A stretch of 64,000 nt of DNA from Verrucomicrobiales bacterium. GTDB taxonomy: Bacteria > Verrucomicrobiota > Verrucomicrobiia > Limisphaerales > UBA11358. Under the pieces are notes generated by a model. That model was not told the DNA's origin, ran no database searches, and was given only the letters and a program-made list of their open reading frames with translations. The stretch spans positions 1 through 64,000 of the forward strand of contig JAQTQB010000004.1 of NCBI GenBank assembly GCA_028712475.1, given 5' to 3'. The position numbers were made by a program, and so were the translations under genes. Within the stretch, counting starts at the first letter, position 1, and the number at the start of each line of letters is the position of its first letter. Positions 35,521-44,500 of the stretch are shown here, in pieces.

Positions 35521-36915
35521 TCATTTTCTGTTCGTCCACCAGTCTTTAAAAGATTCCTTCGGTTGCGGCGGCAGGTCGCGCGTTTGCGTCCACGCTTTGG
35601 CGGGGTCAAGCGCGGAGCCTTTAACCAGCTTTTGCAACGGCTGGCCAAGTCGTCCGAGCTTTTTGGCAATCGACCACAGCGCCGGACGATTCGCGACGAA
35701 ACCGAACGCTTGATACGCCAACCGCTCAAAGAACGCCGGTTTGCCTTTGACCGCATTGCGGCGGTTTTGCAACAAGTGGTGATGCAGATCAATTTTCACC
35801 GGGCACGTTTGCGTGCAGGCACCGCAGAGCGAGGACGCGTTGGAAAGATGTTTCCAATCCTGCAAGCCGCGCAGGTGCGGGGTGATGACCGAGCCGATCG
35901 GCCCGCTGTAAGTCGTGCCGTAAGTGTGGCCGCCGACGTTACGGAAAATCGGGCAAACGTTCAGGCACGCGCCGCAACGGATGCAATGCAGCGCGTCGCG
36001 CTGCTCGGCGTCAGCGAGGAGTTCGGTGCGGTGATTGTCGAGCAGCACGATGTGCCATTCCTCCGGACCGTCGCTTTCGCCTGGTTGGCGCGGCCCGCCA
36101 TACATCGTGTTGTAACAGGTGATCTGCTGGCCGGTGCCCATCGTCGCAAGCATCGGCAGGAACAACGCAAGATCCGCCAGCTTTGGCAATACTTTCTCAA
36201 TACCCATGAGCGTGACCATCGTCTTCGGCAGGGCGGCGGTCAGACGCGCGTTGCCCTCGTTTTCGGTGATCGAAATCATGCCGGTCTCGGCGATGGCAAA
36301 GTTTGCCCCAGTAATGCCGATGTCGGCGGTGAGATATTTTTTGCGCAGCACCCTGCGTGCGATCATAGTAAGTTCTTCCGGATCATTCGTCGGCGCGCTG
36401 CCGAGTTCACGCTGGAACAGCTCGCTGATTTCGCCGCGGGTCAGATGCATCGAGGGAAACACGATGTGATACGGCGCTTCGTGGCGGAGCTGGACGATGA
36501 ACTCACCGAGATCGTTTTCGACGACATTAAGTCCCGCCTTTTCGAGCGCGTCGTTCAAATGGATTTCCTCGGCGGTCATCGCCTTGGACTTGATGATTGA
36601 ACGGGCTTTCTTATCACGGACGATCTGCAAAATGATTTCGCGCGCCTGGTCACCGGTGCTCGCCCAATGAACTTTCGTTCCGCGGGCTTCGAGCTTGGCG
36701 ACAAACTGTTCGAGATATTTGTCGAGATGATTGACGGCTTCCCATTTTATCACGGCGGCAAGCTGCCGCGCGCCCTGCCAGTCTTGAAACGCCGCCTGGC
36801 GCTGGTCGCGGGCGATCTCATAATTGCCTAATGCCGTGCGAATGATTTTGCGATGACGCAGATCCCCCGACATCACCCGGGCGTGCTTCAGAAATTGGGC
36901 GGCGAACGTGCTCAT
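35521..36915 (-). CDS. lutB: Lactate utilisation iron-sulfur protein B
   Basis: 464 residues. N-terminal LUD domain (WASTGDQAREIILQIVRDK, SKAMTAEEIHLNDALEKAG, FAIAETGMISITENEGNARL), then two 4Fe-4S motifs in the C-terminal third: CIRCGACLNVCPIF and CGACTQTCPVKIDLHHHLL. This is the electron-transferring subunit of LutABC. The start overlaps the lutA stop by four bases. Order lutA-lutB-lutC is the Bacillus order. The operon continues from the rhamnulokinase gene 10 bases upstream of lutA, so it is joined to the rhamnose genes. Confidence 0.95.
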   Translation of the reverse strand: MSTFAAQFLKHARVMSGDLRHRKIIRTALGNYEIARDQRQAAFQDWQGARQLAAVIKWEAVNHLDKYLEQFVAKLEARGTKVHWASTGDQAREIILQIVRDKKARSIIKSKAMTAEEIHLNDALEKAGLNVVENDLGEFIVQLRHEAPYHIVFPSMHLTRGEISELFQRELGSAPTNDPEELTMIARRVLRKKYLTADIGITGANFAIAETGMISITENEGNARLTAALPKTMVTLMGIEKVLPKLADLALFLPMLATMGTGQQITCYNTMYGGPRQPGESDGPEEWHIVLLDNHRTELLADAEQRDALHCIRCGACLNVCPIFRNVGGHTYGTTYSGPIGSVITPHLRGLQDWKHLSNASSLCGACTQTCPVKIDLHHHLLQNRRNAVKGKPAFFERLAYQAFGFVANRPALWSIAKKLGRLGQPLQKLVKGSALDPAKAWTQTRDLPPQPKESFKDWWTNRK

Positions 36916-37628
36916 TGTCGGGCGAGCACCTCCGCAAGGTGGATGGTTTTAATCGGCTTGCCCTGTCGCGACAACAGGCCTTGCAAATGCATCAGGCAGC
37001 TCGAATCGTTGGAGACGATGTATTCCGCGCCGGTCTCGGCGGCGGAGGCGCATTTCACTTCGCCCATCGCGGTGGAAATCATCGGAAACTTCGCGGCGAA
37101 CGTGCCGCCAAAACCGCAGCAGGTTTCCGCCTCGGACATCTCGACAAGCTGCAAGCCTTGGACATGACCAAGCAAGATGCGGGGCGATTTTTTGATCCCC
37201 AGTTCGCGCAGGCCGTGGCAGCCATCGTGGAAGGTGACCCGGTGCGGAAATTTTGCGCCGAGGTCGGTAATGCCGAGTTTGCCGACAAGGAAATCGGAAA
37301 ACTCCCAGGTGCGCGAGGAGATTTGTTTCGCCAGTTGCGCTTGAGGTGTGCTGGCGAAAAGTTCGGGATAAAACTTCTTGACCATCGCCCCGCAGGAACC
37401 GGAACCGATGACGACGGCTTCGGCGTCTTTCAATTGTTCTAGCACCGGTGCGGCCACCGTGCGGGCTTCATCCCAATAGCCGGAGTTGAACGGCGGCTGG
37501 CCGCAGCAGGAGATTTTTTCCGGGCAGAGCACCTTATGACCGAGCCCTTCAAGAATCTGCACCATGCTGATGCCGGCACACGGAAACAGCGCATCCACAA
37601 AGCACGGGATGAATAGGGTGATGGTCAT
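36912..37628 (-). CDS. lutA: Lactate utilisation (Fe-S)-binding protein A
   Basis: 238 residues from the ATG at 37628 (MTITLFIPCFVDALFPCAGI); the longer frame enters rhaB and is unlikely. Two CCG (DUF3483-like) domains: CPEKISCCGQPPFNSGYWDE with GSGSCGAMVKKFYPELF, and HDGCHGLRELGIKKSPRILL with EAETCCGFGGTFAAKFP and SNDSSCLMHLQGL. These bind the non-cubane [4Fe-4S] clusters of heterodisulfide-reductase-like proteins. Subunit A of the lactate oxidation complex. Spacing to rhaB is only 7 bases. Confidence 0.94.
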   Translation of the reverse strand: MTITLFIPCFVDALFPCAGISMVQILEGLGHKVLCPEKISCCGQPPFNSGYWDEARTVAAPVLEQLKDAEAVVIGSGSCGAMVKKFYPELFASTPQAQLAKQISSRTWEFSDFLVGKLGITDLGAKFPHRVTFHDGCHGLRELGIKKSPRILLGHVQGLQLVEMSEAETCCGFGGTFAAKFPMISTAMGEVKCASAAETGAEYIVSNDSSCLMHLQGLLSRQGKPIKTIHLAEVLARQ

Positions 37629-37635
37629 GTTCAAT

Positions 37636-39126
37636 CTAAACTTGATGACGCAACGCGGCAAAACGCGCGGCGGCGGCTCTCCACATGGACGCCGTCGCCG
37701 GTGCATAGCGCTCCACGACGCTGGATTTCCGGATCACTTCGCGCATTTCCGCCAAGGATCCTAGTTCACCATCCGCCCGCACCTGTGTCAACAGGTTGCC
37801 CAACGCCGTTGCCTCGACCGGGCCGGCAACGACCGGCCGTTGGCAGGCGTCGGCTGTGAATTGATTCAGGATTTTGCTTTGCGAACCGCCGCCAACGATG
37901 TGAATCACTTCAATCTTGTTGCCGGTCAATTCTTCGAGATAGCCCAGCGTCTCGCGATACATGAGCGCCAGACTCTCATAGCAGCAACGCACCAGTTCGC
38001 CGTCGGTCTTGGGCACGGGTTGCTTGGTCTCGCGGCAAAAGGCCTGGATTTCCCGTGGCATGTCCGGCGGATTGAGAAAACGCGGGTCATTGAGATTGAC
38101 GAGGCTTCGGAGCGGCTTCGCCTTCGCCGCCATTTGGGCGAGCCGGGCGTAATCCTGTTTGCGCCCGGCGGCATCGAAGGAGCGCTTGCACTGCTGCACC
38201 AGCCACAGGCCCATGATGTTTTTCAGCAGACGACAGGTGCCGTCGAGGCCGCCTTCGTTGGTCATATTCAACTCCAGCGCGCGGGGTGACAACACCGCCT
38301 GTTCCACCTCCACGCCCATCAGCGACCAGGTGCCAGAGCTGATGTAAGCCCAGTTCGCTTTGCCCGTATTAGCGGCCGGCACGCCCGCGACGGCGGACGC
38401 GGTATCGTGCGACGGCGGCGCAACCACTTTCACACCCGCCAGGCCGGTGCGTTCGGCGAGTGATTTGCGAATAACTCCCAGTTCAGTGCCAGGCGTAACA
38501 AGCTTCGGCAGAAAATGCGTGGGCAAGCCAAGTTTCTGGAGTAGTGACAACGACCAGTTGCGCTTCGTCGGATGTAAAAACTGCGAGGTCGAGGCGATGG
38601 TGAACTCGGCTTTTTTCGCACCGCACAAACACCAATGCAAAAAATCAGGCATGAACAACAATGTGACCGCTGCGTCCAAAATTTCCGGCGAATGTTTTTG
38701 CCATGCCAGCAACTGGTAGAGCGTGTTCAGCTCCATGAACTGAAGTCCCGATTGCGCAAAGATTTCCGCACGCGGCACTTTCTTGAGTGTCTGTTCCAAC
38801 AGGCCTTGCGTGCGAAGGTCGCGATAATGATACGGCTGGCCAAGGATTTCCTCCTGCCGGTTCAGCAGCACGAAGTCCACGCCCCAGGTGTCTGCACCGA
38901 TCGAGACGATTTGCCGGCCATACTTCTTTCCGGCCACCGCCAGGCCATTCTGGATTTCCGACCAGAGCCGCAATACGTCCCAACGGATCGTCTCGCCTAG
39001 CGCCACCGGGCCATTGGCAAAACGATGAATCTCCTCGATCCGGATTGTCCTGCCATTCCAGACGCCCGCCATCACCCGGCCGCTCTCCGCACCCAGGTCA
39101 ATGGCCAGATATACCTTATGTTTCAT
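37636..39126 (-). CDS. rhaB: Rhamnulokinase
   Basis: Phosphorylates L-rhamnulose at O1 with ATP; FGGY sugar-kinase fold, 496 residues. YLAIDLGAESGRVMAGVWNG is the rhamnulokinase start (A-E-S-G-R instead of the usual T-x-S). GADTWGVDFVLLNRQEEILG follows, and STSQFLHPTKRNWSLSLLQK; VVAPPSHDTASAVAGVPA is the catalytic Asp region, YISSGTWSLMGVE binds phosphate, and IHIVGGGSQSKILNQFTADA is the adenosine site. Fits rhamnulose rather than fuculose kinase. Followed by lutABC, preceded by the aldolase gene. Confidence 0.95.
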   Translation of the reverse strand: MKHKVYLAIDLGAESGRVMAGVWNGRTIRIEEIHRFANGPVALGETIRWDVLRLWSEIQNGLAVAGKKYGRQIVSIGADTWGVDFVLLNRQEEILGQPYHYRDLRTQGLLEQTLKKVPRAEIFAQSGLQFMELNTLYQLLAWQKHSPEILDAAVTLLFMPDFLHWCLCGAKKAEFTIASTSQFLHPTKRNWSLSLLQKLGLPTHFLPKLVTPGTELGVIRKSLAERTGLAGVKVVAPPSHDTASAVAGVPAANTGKANWAYISSGTWSLMGVEVEQAVLSPRALELNMTNEGGLDGTCRLLKNIMGLWLVQQCKRSFDAAGRKQDYARLAQMAAKAKPLRSLVNLNDPRFLNPPDMPREIQAFCRETKQPVPKTDGELVRCCYESLALMYRETLGYLEELTGNKIEVIHIVGGGSQSKILNQFTADACQRPVVAGPVEATALGNLLTQVRADGELGSLAEMREVIRKSSVVERYAPATASMWRAAAARFAALRHQV

Positions 39127-39243
39127 CAGAATAATTTGGAGGCGATCATGACGAAATAGAATGAGCTCGCGATTGTCGAATCTAAGGTTTCCAGCATCGT
39201 TGCCAGCTCAATGCGTTTTGGAATATGCCTCGCCAGCATGGTT

Positions 39244-40302
39244 CTATTTTATTTGCGCCAAAATCTGGTCGGTGATGGCCTTCACCGCCGCTTCGGCCTC
39301 GGGGTCGAGGCCCACGGCGGGTTCGCCGCCCTGCGGTGCCTGGCAGGTCGCGCCGGGACGCCAGTCGCCGCTGTCGCAGAGTTCGCATTCCTTCATGCCG
39401 AAGCGCGGATCCACGAAGCCGAGGCTCTGCTTGATGTTCAGGAGTTCCTTCATCTGCGGGCCGGTGAACGTGTTGATCGGCTTGCCAAGCTGGCCGGCGA
39501 CAACGATCGTGCGGCAGTAGGCCTCGATGATCTCCATGCGCCAGTAGGCTTCCTCGATGTTGTTGTGGCTCCAGGTCACGACGCCGTGATTGGCCATGAG
39601 GATGGTGTTGTATTGGTCGGTCAGCTCGGCGACGAACTTGCCCATGTCCGCCGAACCGGGCGTGCGATACGGGGCGACGCCGACGGAGCAAAACACTTCA
39701 TACTCCGGCAACATGCACGTCGGCGGCGCAATGCCTGCGACCGCGAACGCCGTGGCGTAGGGCGGATGACAATGGCAGGTAGCGAAGGCCTTGGGCTGGC
39801 TCTTCATCATCTGCAAGTGCATCAGAATCTCGCTTGTGCGCGGTTTGGTGCCGCAAAGTTGTTTGCCCTCAAAGTCCACCAGACACATGTCCGACGGCTT
39901 GAGCGAACCTTTGCTGACGAGCGTGGGCGTGCAAATGGCGATGTCTTCGCCGACGCGGATGGCCATGTTGCCGCCGTTGCCGTCCACATAGGCGCGCTTC
40001 CACAGGCGATGGCCCATCTCGCAGATCTGTTCCTTCAAGCTATGCGCGTATGGAGAATTGAAGAACGCATCCAGTTCCGACTTCGGCGACTTGGAATTCA
40101 ATTTCTTGGTCGGCGGCGAAAGTTTGTCGGCGCTGACGGGCGCGGTGGTATTGCCGGTCGCAATCGCGCGTGCGCCATTGGTCTCGATGTCCTGCAAGAG
40201 TTCGCGCGCGGACGGGGTGACGATGGCGTCGGCGGGGATGTTGACGCCCTGACCGCTGCGGATCATTTCCTGAATGTCACGGACACTGATAACTTGGCTC
40301 AT
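39244..40302 (-). CDS. Class II aldolase for rhamnulose/fuculose 1-phosphate, with BMC-targeting extension
   Basis: 352 residues from the ATG at 40302. Splits the ketose 1-phosphate into DHAP and L-lactaldehyde. Residues 1-35 form a separate segment (SVRDIQEMIRSGQGVNIPAD then AIVTPSARELL) joined by a low-complexity linker to the aldolase core from about residue 80. This looks like a microcompartment encapsulation peptide. The core has NGGNMAIRVGEDIAICTPTL, FATCHCHPPYATAFAV (Zn His pair), the catalytic Glu in LPEYEVFCSVGV and NHGVVTWSHNNIEEAYWRME (third His). A Cys-rich C-terminal part follows (MKECELCDSGDW). PVM-type microcompartments use this aldolase for both fucose and rhamnose. Confidence 0.92.
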   Translation of the reverse strand: MSQVISVRDIQEMIRSGQGVNIPADAIVTPSARELLQDIETNGARAIATGNTTAPVSADKLSPPTKKLNSKSPKSELDAFFNSPYAHSLKEQICEMGHRLWKRAYVDGNGGNMAIRVGEDIAICTPTLVSKGSLKPSDMCLVDFEGKQLCGTKPRTSEILMHLQMMKSQPKAFATCHCHPPYATAFAVAGIAPPTCMLPEYEVFCSVGVAPYRTPGSADMGKFVAELTDQYNTILMANHGVVTWSHNNIEEAYWRMEIIEAYCRTIVVAGQLGKPINTFTGPQMKELLNIKQSLGFVDPRFGMKECELCDSGDWRPGATCQAPQGGEPAVGLDPEAEAAVKAITDQILAQIK

Positions 40303-40317
40303 ATAAATTTTATTTCT

Positions 40318-40385
40318 TAGCGGCGCTCTGTGAGCGCCGGTCCTTGCGGACTGCCACCATCGACGGTCACAGATCGCCGCTACAG
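40318..40385. repeat. TAGCGGCGCTCTGTGAGCGC palindromic repeat
   Basis: TAGCGGCG-CTCTGTGA on the left pairs with TCACAGAT-CGCCGCTA on the right, filling the gap between the aldolase and the BMC-P gene. A hairpin here could tune downstream expression. Confidence 0.65.
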
Positions 40386-40387
40386 AT

Positions 40388-40693
40388 TCAACCCTTCCAC
40401 GGGTTGTAAAACATTTCGTCCACCAGCGCGCAATTGATCGCGTCAATCGGCGGTGGCACATCGAACGGCTGCGCCGCTTCCACGCCTTCTTCGTATCCAA
40501 TCACGTCGTTCACGCCACCGCCAATGTCGTCATATACCACAAGGCTCGGGTCGGTGCCCATGCCCGGCTTGGCGTCAATACCTTTAGCATATTGCTCGCG
40601 GCTCAACGGGCTGACGACCAGGTAGCGCCCTCCCTTGAGCACAGCCACCGACTTGCTCAACGTGACCCGGCCGATGACGGTTCCGAGTTTCAA
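40388..40693 (-). CDS. BMC vertex protein (BMC-P, EutN/CcmL family)
   Basis: 101 residues. MKLGTVIGRVTLSKSVAVLK is the EutN/CcmL beginning, YLVVSPLS the next strand, VVYDDIGGGVNDVIGYEEGV the loop with the D-x-x-G/A-G motif, and PIDAINCALVDEM the C-terminal strand. Pentamers of such proteins cap the vertices of bacterial microcompartments. The start overlaps the previous BMC-P stop by four bases. PVM loci typically have three such genes; here all three are present. Confidence 0.94.
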   Translation of the reverse strand: MKLGTVIGRVTLSKSVAVLKGGRYLVVSPLSREQYAKGIDAKPGMGTDPSLVVYDDIGGGVNDVIGYEEGVEAAQPFDVPPPIDAINCALVDEMFYNPWKG

Positions 40694-40968
40694 ATTCTCA
40701 CTCCCGGTTCATGTTCATCCACGATGCCGGTGACCAGCCAGCGCACGGGGCTCTTGTCCACGCCCACAGCCTTGCGCGCGGCCTTGCCGTCCGACGAAAT
40801 CACCACCTGCTGGTGCATGCCCGCACCGTGCGAATCAATCGCGATGATTGGTGCGCCTTCCAACTCGCCGCTCTTGCCGATCGGCTGGCAGATCACAAGA
40901 CGCCACGCTTCGAGACTCGGATGTTTCCGGGTCGCAACCAAGTTGCCTTCGACGCGTGCTAAAAGCAT
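40690..40968 (-). CDS. BMC vertex protein (BMC-P, EutN/CcmL family)
   Basis: 92 residues. MLLARVEGNLVATRKHPSLE, LVICQPI, IIAIDSHGAGMHQQVVISSD and VRWLVTGIVDEHE follow the EutN pattern. Compared with its neighbour, it has the short, classical form in which the first strand is joined to a K-x-P-S-L/M turn. Four-base overlap with the next BMC-P gene. It follows the aldehyde dehydrogenase gene after an intergenic repeat. Confidence 0.94.
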   Translation of the reverse strand: MLLARVEGNLVATRKHPSLEAWRLVICQPIGKSGELEGAPIIAIDSHGAGMHQQVVISSDGKAARKAVGVDKSPVRWLVTGIVDEHEPGVRI

Positions 40969-40976
40969 AAAACTTC

Positions 40977-41062
40977 AACCGCAAAGTCACGAAGGCACAA
41001 AGATTTGAAAAAGGGAAAATGAGTTTTCTCTTTTCTTGGTGTCTTTGTGTCTTGGTGGTTCA
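40977..41062. repeat. AACCGCAAAGTCACGAAGGC inverted repeat
   Basis: The left arm AACCGCAAAGTCACGAAGGC (then ACAAAGA) and the right arm TGGTGTCTTTGTGTCTTGGT (then GGTT) form a long imperfect hairpin around an AT-rich loop. A common dispersed type. It separates aldDH from the BMC-P pair. Confidence 0.7.
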
Positions 41063-42574
41063 TCAGTAAATTCTTAAATTATCCACCATCACGCAGCGGC
41101 GGACGCGCGTGAACGTGCGGGGATTCGTGATGCCTTCGCCGGTGGGCGTGGCGATCGAGAAACTCAAGTAGCCTTCGCCGCCCAAGCCGAGGCCGGCGGG
41201 CGAGGGGCCGTTCTTGACGAACAACGTCGTGTCCAGCGCGCGGGCCATGGCGGTGATGTTTTCCACGTCGTGCGAGTGGATGACGGCGGTGTGCTTGTAA
41301 TTGTGCTCGGATTGCAGCGAGCGTTCGATGCCTTCCTCCACGCTCTTGACGCGCACGATGGGCAGCATCGGCATCATCTGCTCTTCCTGCACGAACGGAT
41401 GCATCGCATCGGTTTCGCCGAAGAGCAGTTGCGTGCCGGACGGCAGATTGATCCCGGCGGCCTGCGCCAGCACGGACGGATCTTTGCCGATGAAATCCTT
41501 GTTGGTGTGGGCTTGCGCGCAACCGCCGCCCTGGCCGGGCGTGATGGTGAACGCCGCTTGCGTCAGCTTTTCCAACTGCGATGGGTTCAATTTCACCGCG
41601 CCGTTCTCGGACATCTTCTGCATCAACTTGTCCGCGACCTGGTCGAGGACGAAAACCTGCTTCTCGCCGATGCACAAAAGGTTGTTGTCGAATGCCGCGC
41701 CGGAAATGATGGCCTTCGCCGCACGCGTCGGACAGCAGGTGTCGTCAACAAAGACGGGTGGATTGCCGGGGCCGGCGCAGATGGCGCGCTTGCCGGTTTG
41801 CATTGCGGCTTTCACGACCATCGGTCCGCCGGTCACGAGCAGCAGGCGGGTGAATTCATTTTTGCAAAGCGCGTTGAAGGAATCCAGCGTCGGCTTTTCA
41901 ATGATGCAGACGACGTTTTCAATTCCCGTCTCGCGATATATGGCCTCGTTGTAAGCGCGCACCGCCACGGCGGCGCAACGAGCGGCGCTGGGATGCGCGT
42001 TGAAAACAACGGAGTTTCCCGCCGCGCAAATGTTGACGATGTTGCCGCTCAACGTGGGAATGGAATGCGTGCTGGGCGTGATCGCACCGACGACGCCGAA
42101 CGGCGTGTATTCTTCGAGAGTGATACCGTTATCGCCGCTGCGCGCGTCAGGGCGAAGCCAGTCCACACCGGGGACGAGCTTGATCAAGCCCAGCTTGGCG
42201 ATCTTGTGGTCGAGCCGGCCGATCTTCGTTTCTTCAAATTCAATCTTGCCCCATTGCTCGGCGTTTTTCTCGGCGAGCGCCTTGACGATCTCCTCGATCT
42301 TGCGACGGGCGGCAATACCTCCCTGCTTGAGCTGCAAGAAGGCCTCCTGTGCGGCACCACAAGCCTCTTCCGCCGTGGCGAACACGCCGAATTTGCCGCG
42401 CAAGGCCGGAGCGGAGGTGGCTTTCTTGGTGCCGCAGCCGCAGGATTCCGACTTCGGTGCGGGATTGGACGGAGCAAGAGATGTCTTGGTGGTTGTAGTT
42501 GCGCCGTTGTTGCCCAAACGGCCCAACACTTCGGCCACCACATCACGGATCAAAGTTTCATTCACGGCACTCAT
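41063..42574 (-). CDS. CoA-acylating aldehyde dehydrogenase (PduP-like)
   Basis: 503 residues. Oxidises L-lactaldehyde (or propionaldehyde) with NAD and CoA to lactyl-CoA inside the shell. Residues 1-20 (NETLIRDVVAEVLGRLGNN) form the amphipathic encapsulation helix, followed by a Ser/Thr/Cys-rich linker (KSESCGCGTKKATSA). The dehydrogenase core has TPFGVVGAITPSTHSIPT, CAAGNSVVFNAHPSAARCA, LLLVTGGPMVVKAAMQTGKR, AGPGNPPVFVD and AAFDNNLLCIGEKQVFVLD with the catalytic Cys. LGLGGEGYLSFSIATPTGEG is the family end. Immediately downstream of a BMC-P gene. Confidence 0.95.
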   Translation of the reverse strand: MSAVNETLIRDVVAEVLGRLGNNGATTTTKTSLAPSNPAPKSESCGCGTKKATSAPALRGKFGVFATAEEACGAAQEAFLQLKQGGIAARRKIEEIVKALAEKNAEQWGKIEFEETKIGRLDHKIAKLGLIKLVPGVDWLRPDARSGDNGITLEEYTPFGVVGAITPSTHSIPTLSGNIVNICAAGNSVVFNAHPSAARCAAVAVRAYNEAIYRETGIENVVCIIEKPTLDSFNALCKNEFTRLLLVTGGPMVVKAAMQTGKRAICAGPGNPPVFVDDTCCPTRAAKAIISGAAFDNNLLCIGEKQVFVLDQVADKLMQKMSENGAVKLNPSQLEKLTQAAFTITPGQGGGCAQAHTNKDFIGKDPSVLAQAAGINLPSGTQLLFGETDAMHPFVQEEQMMPMLPIVRVKSVEEGIERSLQSEHNYKHTAVIHSHDVENITAMARALDTTLFVKNGPSPAGLGLGGEGYLSFSIATPTGEGITNPRTFTRVRRCVMVDNLRIY

Positions 42575-42581
42575 AGTTCAA

Positions 42582-42896
42582 TTAACTCACTTTGGCGCTG
42601 AAGATTTCTTTTCCAAACACATCGACGCTGTCCACCAGGCCGATGACAACGGCATCAATCGGGCATTCCTTCATGCCGGGGGCGAGCCGGGCGCTGCTGC
42701 CTTGGCAGAACAACACCATTTCACCTTCGCCAGCACCGAGGGCATCCACAGCGACAATCGTGTTCGCGCCCGGACGAAATTTCGTCGGGTCTTTTTCATC
42801 CACGAGCTGCGGGCGGAGCAGCAAGAGTTTGCGGCCCGACATGTTCGGGTCTTTCTTGGTGGCGACCACCTGGCCTTCGACTTTGGCGAGGAACAT
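42582..42896 (-). CDS. BMC vertex protein (BMC-P, EutN/CcmL family)
   Basis: 104 residues from the ATG at 42896 (MFLAKVEGQVVATKKDPNMS); the longer frame upstream crosses a repeat and is not used. KLLLLRPQLVD, TIVAVDALGAGEGEMVLFCQ (the D-x-x-G-A-G-x-G-E motif with a following QGSSAR) and IDAVVIGLVDSVD are typical. The QGSSAR form is the standard EutN/PduN type. Third vertex gene of the locus, 7 bases before the aldehyde dehydrogenase gene. Confidence 0.94.
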   Translation of the reverse strand: MFLAKVEGQVVATKKDPNMSGRKLLLLRPQLVDEKDPTKFRPGANTIVAVDALGAGEGEMVLFCQGSSARLAPGMKECPIDAVVIGLVDSVDVFGKEIFSAKVS

Positions 42897-42905
42897 AATT
42901 TTATT

Positions 42906-42966
42906 GGTAGGGCAAAGCTGCGGCTTTGCCCAAATTGGAAGGCGGCGCGGCAGCGCCGCCCTACCG
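42906..42966. repeat. GGTAGGGCAAAGCTGCGG palindromic repeat
   Basis: GGTAGGGCAAAGC...GCTTTGCCC and GGCGGCGCGGCAGCGCCGCC...CCCTACC form two hairpins enclosed by GGTAGGGC/GCCCTACC arms. Lies between a BMC-H and a BMC-P gene. Confidence 0.75.
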
Positions 42967-42969
42967 GAA

Positions 42970-43251
42970 TTACTTCTTCTTCGGCAGCACCGCTTCCACG
43001 TCCGCGTGCGGGCGGGCGATGACATGGACGCTGACCAGCTCGCCTTTGATGGCTTTGATGGCCTGCGCGCCAGCATCAGTGGCGGCTTTGACGGCGGCGA
43101 CATCGCCGACGACGCACGCGGTGACGAGCGCGTTGCCGACCTGGGTCATGGGGCCGACGAGCTCGACGTTCGCGGCCTTGAGCATCGCGTCCGTGCCTTC
43201 AACGAGGGCGACGAGTCCGCGGGTTTCGATCATTCCAATGGCTTGTGGCAT
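42970..43251 (-). CDS. BMC shell protein, hexameric (BMC-H)
   Basis: 93 residues, single BMC domain: [55 protein letters not shown] and [19 protein letters not shown]. The pore loop (QVGNALVT) lacks the usual K-x-G-G-G, so this tile may have a different central pore from the other two BMC-H proteins here. It forms the flat facets of the shell. Follows ackA on the same strand. Confidence 0.95.
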   Translation of the reverse strand: MPQAIGMIETRGLVALVEGTDAMLKAANVELVGPMTQVGNALVTACVVGDVAAVKAATDAGAQAIKAIKGELVSVHVIARPHADVEAVLPKKK

Positions 43252-43293
43252 ATAGTTACTTTTGGTTGTGGGTTGAGCGTTGTTGTTGATAAA

Positions 43294-44484
43294 TCAGTTT
43301 TTCTTGGCTTCCAGAAAGCGTTTGGCTTCGCGCGCCACGACGAGTTCCTCATTCGTGGGAATCACAAAAATTTTCACCGGCGAATCCGCGGCGCTGATGA
43401 CGGCTTCCGTCGCGCGGCAGGAACCATTCTTCTCCGCGTCAATCTTGATGCCGAGATTTTCCAGGTTCGCGCAAATGGCGGCGCGCAGTTCCGCGCGGTT
43501 CTCGCCGGTGCCGGCGGTGAACACAATCGAGTCCGCGCCGTTCATCTGCAAAAAATAGCTGCCGATCCAGTGCCGCGCGCTGGCGACGAAAACATCGAGC
43601 GCAAGCTTCGCGCTGGCGTTGCCTTTATTTGCCGCAGCCGTCACGTCGCGAACGTCATTCGACACGCCGCTGACGCCGAGCAGGCCGCCTTGCTTGGTGA
43701 GCTGCTGCTGCGCTTCCTCGACGCTGATGTCGAGCATTTTCACCGCGTAGGGCAGGGCTTCGGCGTCGAGATCGCCGACGCGGTTGTTCTGCGGCAGGCC
43801 GGACTGCGGGCTCATGCCCATGCTGGTGCCGATGGACGCGCCGTTCAAAATGCCCGTCACGCTGGAGCTGCCGCCGAGATGGCAGGAAATCACGCGCAGC
43901 GGCGCGCCGGAAACGGGTTTCGCGATGCCATGGACGTAAAGCTGGCGGGCGCGTTCGGCCACGTCGGGACGGCAGAGCAATTCCGCCGAGCGTTCGGCGA
44001 TGAACTTGTGGCTCGCACCGTGAAAACCCCAGCGGCGCACGCCGATGTTCAACCACGAATCCGGCACAGCGTAACGCTGCGACGCTTCAGGCGCGAATTG
44101 ATGGAACGCCGTTTCGAACAATCCGATCAGCGGCACGCCGGGCATTCGCTGCGCAAACAGTTTGATGCCCGTGATGTAAGGCGGATTGTGCGCGGGCGCG
44201 AGGCCGTTGTAATCGGTCATCGCCTGCAGCACGCGTTCATCGAGCCGCACGCAGCCGGTGACGTTTTTGGCGATGACGGTCTTGAAACCGACGGCGCTCA
44301 ATTCGCTTTCGCTCGCGATGGCGTTCGCTTTCTTCAATTCGGCGAGGCAATCCTCAATCGCTTTCGGATAATCGGTCACGCGCTCAAAGCCGCCTTTGTG
44401 CAAAAGGCGCTCGGCGCTGTCCGAACAATCGAACAGCCGCCACTTGAGCGAGGTCGAACCGATATTGGCGACGAGGATTTTCAC
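43294..44484 (-). CDS. ackA: Acetate kinase family (acyl-phosphate to acid plus ATP)
   Basis: 396 residues. Takes the lactyl-phosphate (or acetyl-phosphate) from PduL and forms ATP. ILVANIGSTSLKWRLFDCSD is the phosphate-binding start; FETAFHQFAPEASQRYAVP, RRWGFHGASHKFIAERSAE (catalytic His), ISCHLGGSSSVTGILNGASI and SMGMSPQSGLPQNNRVGDLD are the family motifs, and IVFTAGTGENRAELRAAIC the adenosine site. No obvious encapsulation peptide. Lies within the shell gene cluster, which supports a role in sugar-derived lactyl-CoA conversion rather than general acetate metabolism. Confidence 0.95.
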   Translation of the reverse strand: MKILVANIGSTSLKWRLFDCSDSAERLLHKGGFERVTDYPKAIEDCLAELKKANAIASESELSAVGFKTVIAKNVTGCVRLDERVLQAMTDYNGLAPAHNPPYITGIKLFAQRMPGVPLIGLFETAFHQFAPEASQRYAVPDSWLNIGVRRWGFHGASHKFIAERSAELLCRPDVAERARQLYVHGIAKPVSGAPLRVISCHLGGSSSVTGILNGASIGTSMGMSPQSGLPQNNRVGDLDAEALPYAVKMLDISVEEAQQQLTKQGGLLGVSGVSNDVRDVTAAANKGNASAKLALDVFVASARHWIGSYFLQMNGADSIVFTAGTGENRAELRAAICANLENLGIKIDAEKNGSCRATEAVISAADSPVKIFVIPTNEELVVAREAKRFLEAKKN

Positions 44485-44500
44485 TTCGTGAACAAAGGCG

